From: Zhouia spongiae
Lineage (GTDB): Bacteria; Bacteroidota; Bacteroidia; Flavobacteriales; Flavobacteriaceae
Assembly (NCBI RefSeq): GCF_022760175.1
Contig: NZ_CP094326.1
Coordinates: 2,468,804 to 2,532,803, forward strand
Reading direction: 5' to 3'
Length of the DNA: 64,000 bases
Positions 58,932 through 64,000 of the stretch are shown piece by piece. Positions within the stretch are counted from its first letter, which is position 1. Each line of letters opens with the position of its first letter. Position numbers and translations under genes: made by a program. Below the pieces are notes generated by a model. It saw nothing but the letters and a program-made list of their open reading frames with translations. It was not told where the DNA came from and made no database searches.

Positions 58932-59939
58932 TTACCCTCCTATGGTAGTCATATTGCGGTTTTTAGTATGTAACTTCGGATTTTTCAGTTTTTCGAGGGT
59001 CTCCATACCGCCTCTCATTTTGTATTTAGCGAGTACATGTTTTTGAATAGTAGACTCTATAGATTTCCCTTCCCTGAGCGGTGTCAACAAATCAGTCTCG
59101 GTAGATGAGAATAAACAATTTTTCATTTTACCGTTTGCAGTCAACCGTAGCCTGTTACATGAATCGCAAAATGGATTTGTTACTGAACTGATAATAGCGA
59201 AAGAACCTTTGTAACCTTCTATGGCGTAATTTTTGGATGTATCATTGGGTGCATCCTTTAACCGAATCACTTCGTCAGCCTTAAAAGTAGTATAAACCCG
59301 ATCCATGATGTTTTTGTAAGAGACCATTTTAGATATATCCCATTTATTCCCATCAAAGGGCATGAATTCAATAAAGCGGACGCAGATATCGTGAAGTCTG
59401 GTCAGGTTGATAAAGTCTGTAATTTCATCATCGTTGAAGTCTTTTATAAGTACTGTATTCATTTTTACATCAAAACCTTCTTTAATGAGCAAAAGGATAT
59501 TATTATAGACTTTTTCAAAATAATTTCTTCTGGTAACAGTGTTGAATTTTTCTGGATTCAGAGAATCGAGGCTTACATTTATTTTTCGAATATTGCACGC
59601 TTTCAAAGTGTCAATGTGCCTTTCAACATTTACAGCGTTCGTAGTTATGGCCAATTCAACTTGAAGTGAAGCTAGTTTTTTAAGGATAATATCAGCATCT
59701 TTTCTTACCAACGGTTCACCACCGGTAATCCTTATTTTAGAAACACCATGCTTAACGAAGAGCCTGGCAATATCATAAATTTCCTCGAAGTTCATGATAT
59801 GGGATTTAGGAGATAGCACAACCCCGTCTGCCGGCATGCAATATGTGCATCGTAAGTTGCAACGTTCAGTTAGTGAGATACGCAAATAAGTGTGTTCTCT
59901 GTTAAATTTGTCCGTTAATATGTTGTTGTCTTTCGCCAT
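58932..59939 (-). CDS. moaA: GTP 3',8-cyclase MoaA
   Basis: Radical SAM enzyme starting molybdopterin synthesis by converting GTP to 3',8-cH2GTP. The 335 residues carry TERCNLRCTYCMPADG (C27, C31, C34 for the SAM cluster), ITGGEPLVRKD, and the second cluster NPFCDSCNRLRLTANGKMKN plus a later Cys. The catalytically required C-terminal GG (TTIGG) is intact. Length normal. It lies downstream of moaCB in the same direction but separated by 255 bp holding repeat copy B, so it may have its own promoter. Confidence 0.97.
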   Translation of the reverse strand: MAKDNNILTDKFNREHTYLRISLTERCNLRCTYCMPADGVVLSPKSHIMNFEEIYDIARLFVKHGVSKIRITGGEPLVRKDADIILKKLASLQVELAITTNAVNVERHIDTLKACNIRKINVSLDSLNPEKFNTVTRRNYFEKVYNNILLLIKEGFDVKMNTVLIKDFNDDEITDFINLTRLHDICVRFIEFMPFDGNKWDISKMVSYKNIMDRVYTTFKADEVIRLKDAPNDTSKNYAIEGYKGSFAIISSVTNPFCDSCNRLRLTANGKMKNCLFSSTETDLLTPLREGKSIESTIQKHVLAKYKMRGGMETLEKLKNPKLHTKNRNMTTIGG

Positions 59940-60010
59940 AACTTTTCTAATGACGTTTCTTCGCTTGTTATAATAGTATTATTTTATTCTCCTGGGTTGT
60001 CTCCATGATT

Positions 60011-60122
60011 TTACTCGGTCATCGAGATTTAAATGCTCCGACGCTTGCCCTTGTGAAATGTTCCTAAAGGAATTTCATAGGGCTTGCGTCGAAATGTTTT
60101 GCCATGCGCCGGCCGGCTCCAT
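60011..60122 (+). repeat. Stem-loop element family 1, copy B (reference copy)
   Basis: TTTACTCGGTCATCGAGA head, TTTAAATGCTCCGACG, then the palindromic core CGACGCTTGCCCTTGTGAAA...AATTTCATAGGGCTTGCGTCG (60050-60092), then AAATGTTTTGCCATGCGCCGG and GGCTCCA. Copy A at 24864 matches it through the core and tail. It lies between moaCB and moaA, 3' of moaCB. Confidence 0.75.
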
Positions 60123-60194
60123 CGCTAAAAAGGGCTACCAGACCTTTTCTTTACGCTTGACCCTCTCGTGGACTTGCCCCGAGGTCGTTTACAA

Positions 60195-61106
60195 TCAGTC
60201 GTGTCTGGCACCTTTAAAAATTCTGAACAGATGTAATACAAACGGGAATATGGCATCCATAGACTCTTTTGCTCCGTTTGTAGATCCCGGAAGCGCTAAA
60301 ACCAGACTGTCTTTATAAGTTCCGGCCACACTTCTGGATAGCATGGCATATGGCATTCTGTTCTGTCCATAGCTTCTTATGGCTTCTTCAATACCTGGTA
60401 TGCGCCTATCCAGCATGGAAGATAATGCTTCAGGTGTTACGTCGCGTATGGATAAGCCTGTCCCTCCTGTAAAAATAATGAGATCAGCACCTTGCGATTG
60501 ATAATTTCTTAACTTTTCACGAATAAGATCTTGTTCGTCAGGGATTACAGTATAGTCTTGTATACCGACATTACAAGCTTCCAGCCTTGAGATGATGGCC
60601 TTTCCTGCTTTATCTTCTTTATCTCCTTTGAAAATAGTATCTGAGCAAACGACTACGGCAGCTTTGATATCTTTTCTAAAACGATCGGTATAATCTGATT
60701 TTCCGCCTTTTTTGCCAAGTAGTTTTACCTGATGTATTTCAATATCTTTATCAAGGGGCTTCAACATATCATACATATTTAAAGCAACGATACTTGCTCC
60801 GTGCATAGCTTCAACTTCTACGCCTGTTTTATAAATAGTTTTAACGGTGCACAGGACGGTAATTTCTAATCCGCTAATCTCATAATCGATGCCCGTAAAT
60901 TCAATCGGCATAGGGTGGCAGTCGGGTAAAAGTTCCGGGGTTTTTTTTACACCCAGCAGTCCTGCAGCCTTGCTCATAGAAAAAACATCGCCTTTGGGAA
61001 CAGTGCTGTTTTGAATGGCATCGATCGTTTCTTGTTTGCTTACTTTCACGATTGCCTGTGCAGTAGCAACTCTTAAGGTGTTTATTTTATATGTAATATC
61101 GACCAT
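60195..61106 (-). CDS. moaCB: Bifunctional molybdenum cofactor protein MoaC-MoaB
   Basis: A 303-residue fusion. Residues 1-150 are MoaC, which finishes cyclic pyranopterin synthesis after MoaA: TLRVATAQAIVKVSKQE, GVKKTPELLPDCHPMP with the catalytic Lys/His motif, and EAMHGASIVALNMYDMLK. Residues 150-303 are a MoaB/MogA adenylyltransferase-like domain: AVVVCSDTIFKGDKEDKAGK, IIFTGGTGLSIRDVTPEAL and ALPGSTNGAKESMDAI. The fusion is common in Bacteroidota. It starts 3 bp after the moaE stop. It is likely co-transcribed with the rest of the cluster. Confidence 0.96.
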   Translation of the reverse strand: MVDITYKINTLRVATAQAIVKVSKQETIDAIQNSTVPKGDVFSMSKAAGLLGVKKTPELLPDCHPMPIEFTGIDYEISGLEITVLCTVKTIYKTGVEVEAMHGASIVALNMYDMLKPLDKDIEIHQVKLLGKKGGKSDYTDRFRKDIKAAVVVCSDTIFKGDKEDKAGKAIISRLEACNVGIQDYTVIPDEQDLIREKLRNYQSQGADLIIFTGGTGLSIRDVTPEALSSMLDRRIPGIEEAIRSYGQNRMPYAMLSRSVAGTYKDSLVLALPGSTNGAKESMDAIFPFVLHLFRIFKGARHD

Positions 61107-61109
61107 AGC

Positions 61110-61553
61110 TTAATTATTAACTTTCCATTGGTGTGTTTCGTCTTCAAAAATCTCTTTCCCAAAAATTGGAACTTTGGCTTTGATCTCTTCTACAAGGTAT
61201 TCGATGGCTTTAAAGACTTCTTTTCTTCGGGGAGATGAAACAAAAACAAACAAACAGATTTCCCCGGCATTTACCTTTCCTAGACTATGATGAATATGCA
61301 TACATGTTAAGTCGAATTTTTCGAAGGCAGCTTCACGTATCTCGTAAAATTTTTCATTAGCCATTTCTACATGTGCCGTGTAATCGATAGCTGTGACCGT
61401 TTTACCGTCTGATTCATCAGCACGAACCTGACCCAGAAAAATATCATGGGCTCCAATACTGGTTTTAGTCTGGTGCCTGGCAATGGAATTGGCTATAAAA
61501 TCGGCACTTACGGCCCCTTCTGTAAATACGTTTTTAGGCTTATGCGTTTTCAT
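61110..61553 (-). CDS. moaE: Molybdopterin synthase catalytic subunit MoaE
   Basis: Large subunit of molybdopterin synthase, paired with MoaD. The 147 residues contain GAHDIFLGQVRADESDGKTV, FDLTCMHIHHSLGKVNAGEI and the signature FVSSPRRKEVFKAIEYLVEEIKAKVPIFGKEIF with catalytic-type K/R, ending HQWKV. Overlaps the moeB-like gene by 14 bases and is followed 3 bp later by moaCB. Its partner MoaD is fused to MobA upstream. Confidence 0.96.
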   Translation of the reverse strand: MKTHKPKNVFTEGAVSADFIANSIARHQTKTSIGAHDIFLGQVRADESDGKTVTAIDYTAHVEMANEKFYEIREAAFEKFDLTCMHIHHSLGKVNAGEICLFVFVSSPRRKEVFKAIEYLVEEIKAKVPIFGKEIFEDETHQWKVNN

Positions 61554-62628
61554 GATGAATACTTTTTAAATGTTGTAACAGTTCATGAGCTCCTTCTTTT
61601 AAAGAAAAGCATGAACTTATCGTATTTTTTTGAGCTATTTCAAGGGCCTTTTTACTTCTGATTCCTGATTGACAAAAGAAAATTTTGGTTCCGGAGTCCG
61701 GTAATTTATCAACTTCCCCTGAAAGTTTAGTCAACGGAATTTCTATAACGTTGTGAGTTTTTAATTTTGGTTCTTCATGTGACTCTCTGACATCGATAAA
61801 CCGGACATCATTTATAGCCGGAATATCTTTTATGGAAATGAGTGTGTTTGTTTCGCAAAAAACAGATAATTCCTTTTGTTCAAAAACGGATCTCTCCTGT
61901 AAAACTTTATCAATTTGTTCCTCGATACGGTTTACATTCAATGTAATGGTTTGATTGTTGAGAGCATTGTAACACAATAGTTTTCCGTTTAGAGGCTCTC
62001 CGATACCAAGAATAAGCTTCAGGGTTTCATTGGCTTGCAGTGTGCCTATAATGCCGGGTAATACTCCCAGTACTCCGATTTCAGAACAGTTAGGAACACT
62101 TCCTTCAGGTGGTCGGGTAGGGAACAGGCATCTGTAGCTGGGCCCGTTATTATAGTTAAAGACGGCTACCTGCCCTTCAAACTTGAATATGGCGCCGTAA
62201 ACTAAAGGTTTCCTGGAGAGAATACAGGCGTCGTTTACCAAATACCGGGTCTCAAAATTATCACTGCCATCAACAATAATATCATATTGGGCAAAGAGAG
62301 GCAGCGCATTTTGAAACGTTAAAGTTTCCGGATAGGTATTGATTATAATCTGATCGTTGAGGTCTGCCAACCGCTTTTTGGCGGCTCGTGTTTTATTCAT
62401 TCCAAGAGTGCTTTTGCCATATAGAATCTGACGTTGTAAATTAGTTTCATCTACGATATCAAAATCTATGATTCCAAGCGTACCTACGCCGGCTGCTGCC
62501 AAATATTGTAAAATAGGACAACCAAGTCCGCCGGCCCCAATAACAAGGACTTTGGCCTGATTTATCTTTTTTTGGCCCTCAGTACCAATTTCAGAAAGAA
62601 TAATATGTCTGTTGTATCTATTAGTCAT
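61540..62628 (-). CDS. moeB: MoeB/ThiF-type adenylyltransferase fused to a rhodanese domain
   Basis: Activates the C-terminal glycine of MoaD by adenylation. The 362 residues start MTNRYNRHIILSEIGTEGQK; VLVIGAGGLGCPILQYLAAA is the ATP-binding loop, NLQRQILYG and DNFETRYLVNDACIL follow, and PNCSEIGVLGVLPGIIG holds the conserved Cys. The two CxxC zinc pairs of E. coli MoeB are missing (SYRC, no C-x-x-C near the end). The C-terminal 100 residues are a rhodanese with loop FCQSGIRSKKA. Start 62628 is used because the 16-residue extension to 62676 overlaps the upstream gene. It starts 10 bp after the MobA-MoaD stop. Confidence 0.92.
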   Translation of the reverse strand: MTNRYNRHIILSEIGTEGQKKINQAKVLVIGAGGLGCPILQYLAAAGVGTLGIIDFDIVDETNLQRQILYGKSTLGMNKTRAAKKRLADLNDQIIINTYPETLTFQNALPLFAQYDIIVDGSDNFETRYLVNDACILSRKPLVYGAIFKFEGQVAVFNYNNGPSYRCLFPTRPPEGSVPNCSEIGVLGVLPGIIGTLQANETLKLILGIGEPLNGKLLCYNALNNQTITLNVNRIEEQIDKVLQERSVFEQKELSVFCETNTLISIKDIPAINDVRFIDVRESHEEPKLKTHNVIEIPLTKLSGEVDKLPDSGTKIFFCQSGIRSKKALEIAQKNTISSCFSLKEGAHELLQHLKSIHHENA

Positions 62629-62638
62629 CGTATAAAAT

Positions 62639-63436
62639 TTATCCGCCGGCAAAAGGCGGTAATAAAGCAATTTCACCGGTAATTACAGGAGATGATTCAT
62701 CTACAATATCATTATTTTGAGCAAACTGATAATGCATTTCATTAAGTTTAGGATATTTAATCAAAAGTATAGATGAAAGTTCATGAACTGTTGTGCCGGA
62801 AAACACTATAAGTTCTTCGCTGCATTGAGTAACTTCTGCTAACATTCCAAAATAACGTACTTTGATCATGGACTGGATTTTTATAAATTCTTTTTTTGTG
62901 TTCACATTGGATAACAATTTCCAGTATTTTTTTTCTAATTCAACTGTTTTAACGTTTAATCGATTGAGCGCCATCCATACCCTTTTTTCATTGTTTTGTA
63001 ACAATTCATAAATAATCGGCATACAGGATTTCTTGTATAAAGCTACCAGAGGCATGGTATCAGAGGCTATTTTAAACTGTACCACATCTGATCCGTCTGC
63101 ATGACCGATCAGTTTTTTTAACACAGTTGGTGATATAAGCGGAACATCACAGCTTACAACCAAATTAAATACAGTTTCTGAATGATATAATCCGGTATAG
63201 ATGGCTGCTAATGGTCCTGCATCCGGAAAAATGTCGTCATATCGTTTGATCCCTGATGTGTCATGTACCTGGCGACTGCTTATAAGCATAACATTATTTA
63301 CAAGAGGCTGTATAGCATCGGCAATGACATTGATAAAGGATTTGTTGTTATAGTTTAAGAGTCCTTTATCTGTACCCATTCGGGTACTGTTGCCACCCGC
63401 AAGTATAATTCCTGTTATGTTATTTTTATGGATCAT
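62639..63436 (-). CDS. mobA-moaD: Fused MobA (molybdenum cofactor guanylyltransferase) - MoaD (molybdopterin synthase small subunit)
   Basis: A 265-residue fusion. Residues 1-185 are MobA: GIILAGGNSTRMGTDKGLLN (NTP-binding), DAGPLAAIYTGLYHS, VVSCDVPLISPTVLKKLI. Residues 190-265 are MoaD: IKVRYFGMLAEVTQCSEELI and the terminal LPPFAGG with the required C-terminal GG. The junction (KKEFIKIQSMIKVRYF) keeps an ATG at 62869, so free MoaD could also be made by internal initiation. A stop-free frame across the join is visible. Immediately adjacent to the permease stop and 10 bp before moeB. Confidence 0.92.
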   Translation of the reverse strand: MIHKNNITGIILAGGNSTRMGTDKGLLNYNNKSFINVIADAIQPLVNNVMLISSRQVHDTSGIKRYDDIFPDAGPLAAIYTGLYHSETVFNLVVSCDVPLISPTVLKKLIGHADGSDVVQFKIASDTMPLVALYKKSCMPIIYELLQNNEKRVWMALNRLNVKTVELEKKYWKLLSNVNTKKEFIKIQSMIKVRYFGMLAEVTQCSEELIVFSGTTVHELSSILLIKYPKLNEMHYQFAQNNDIVDESSPVITGEIALLPPFAGG

Positions 63437-64000
63437 TTACACTAAAAATAATTTAATGGAAGCTAACACCAGTACAAAAGCAAGCAAGTATCTTAGATTA
63501 TTATTGCTGAATTTTTTACTACCCAGAAAACCGCCCAGAAAACCGCCAATTATCGCTATGCCTACTAAAGCAAAAGATTGATAGTCCAGGGTAACACCTG
63601 TACTGATTTGGCCGATCAGTCCCGCTGCTGAATTTACCCAGATAAAAAGAGCTGAAACAGCGGCTGCTTCTTTCATTTTCCCCCAATGAAGCAATAGTAT
63701 TACCGGACTGAGGATGATACCACCACCAATACCTATAAGTCCGGAAAAAAAACCGATAGCACCACCAACCAAGAGTCCCTGCCAGACTTTCACGTCTTTA
63801 ATAATATCACTTTCTTTACCAAATACATTAAGCATTTTTAAAATGGCAAAGATTAATAATACTCCCAGGATTTTTTTGTAGATCGAGGCATCTAATTCAA
63901 TTGTACCTCCAATAAAAGCCATAGGAACGGAGGCCAAAGAAAATAACAGAAAAAGTTTTTTATTAAAATAACCTTCTTTATAGTAATGATAAAAAGCAAT
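63437..64000 (-). CDS. TauE/SafE-type sulfite/anion permease (TSUP family), N-terminus outside the window
   Basis: The frame is open to the window end, so the first part of the gene is missing; about 187 residues are seen. LLVGGAIGFFSGLIGIGGGIILSPVILLLHWGKMKEAAA is the second repeat signature of the TSUP/TauE family, and GFLGGFLGSKKF is the closing motif. Five helices are visible. Family members export or import small anions such as sulfite or sulfonates. The TTG at 63937 is internal, not a start. It abuts mobA-moaD (no gap), so it probably belongs to the molybdenum cofactor transcription unit; whether it moves molybdate-related or sulfur anions is unknown. Confidence 0.88.
   Translation of the reverse strand: MAFYHYYKEGYFNKKLFLLFSLASVPMAFIGGTIELDASIYKKILGVLLIFAILKMLNVFGKESDIIKDVKVWQGLLVGGAIGFFSGLIGIGGGIILSPVILLLHWGKMKEAAAVSALFIWVNSAAGLIGQISTGVTLDYQSFALVGIAIIGGFLGGFLGSKKFSNNNLRYLLAFVLVLASIKLFLV

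Noticed and set aside
1-64000. CRISPR arrays, tRNA/rRNA genes, prophage or integrative element borders
   Set aside because: No regularly spaced direct repeats, cloverleaf-like segments, phage genes or integrase/attachment site pairs were seen on reading both strands by eye; small tRNA genes could still be missed.

Overview
The window reads as the chromosome of a member of the Flavobacteriaceae (Bacteroidota). The evidence is the AT-rich composition, almost no Shine-Dalgarno sequences, recurrent Bacteroidota-type -7 boxes (TAnnTTTG) before start codons, and family-typical blocks of gene order: ruvX-def-DUF5606, DUF2795-secA, kdsD-tatC-cmd-lptB beside recQ, LytTR regulation with 2TM-domain proteins, and a LETM1-related protein. 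No rRNA, tRNA, CRISPR array, prophage or intact insertion sequence was seen. It is mostly core genome with small accessory islands between conserved blocks. Coding density is high, and several convergent pairs overlap at their 3' ends.

Layout. 1-2.2 kb: the tail of an unknown gene, a nucleoid-associated protein and a pRiA4b ORF-3-like protein. 2.3-8.1 kb: a minus-strand set (heme A synthase, CCA-adding enzyme, TsaC, glycosyltransferase), a plus-strand glycosyltransferase, and dapD. 8.2-15.7 kb: plus-strand housekeeping (ruvX, def, DUF5606, DinB, NRDE, DoxX, ATP-grasp, MazG, MATE, PAP2). 15.7-21.5 kb: a membrane protein of unknown function, a GT2 / double-LAB_N / GT39 operon that looks like a lipid-linked sugar transfer pathway, then MeaB and aldose epimerase. 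21.5-27.7 kb: two ECF sigma-factor loci separated by msrA, and a sterol-desaturase-family protein. 27.8-38.3 kb: SecA, DUF2795, cobalamin adenosyltransferase, a degenerate methyltransferase, an LRR lipoprotein, an ABC-F ATPase and Lnt. 38.5-44.5 kb: pssA, lptB, cmd, tatC, kdsD, recQ. 44.6-58.7 kb: an acetyltransferase, a LytTR/2TM signalling operon, an Fe-S fusion protein, a methyltransferase, a LETM1-related protein, SodC, DUF2490, a large VPS10/BNR secreted protein, PepSY, YdeI and a secreted repeat protein. 58.9-64 kb: a molybdenum-cofactor cluster (moaA, moaCB, moaE, moeB-rhodanese, a mobA-moaD fusion) ending in a TauE/SafE-type permease cut by the window edge.

Three things stand out beyond ordinary annotation. 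First, a family of about five related, partly decayed intergenic stem-loop elements lies at the 3' side of minus-strand genes, always in the same orientation; one copy has its hairpin module duplicated in tandem. A second, unrelated long-hairpin family has two copies. Second, both ECF sigma genes are preceded by a TGyAAC-N16/17-[C/A]GTC promoter-like pair, and the second locus carries a mirrored copy facing the divergent DUF6249 gene, which suggests a small autoregulated regulon. Third, the GT2 / double-LAB_N / GT39 operon supports a testable model in which the double-LAB_N protein, built like a SWEET-type two-repeat transporter, is the missing lipid-sugar flippase. The MobA-MoaD fusion and the zinc-less RecQ and MoeB are smaller oddities.

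All product names rest on reading motifs, lengths and context by eye. No database search was run.
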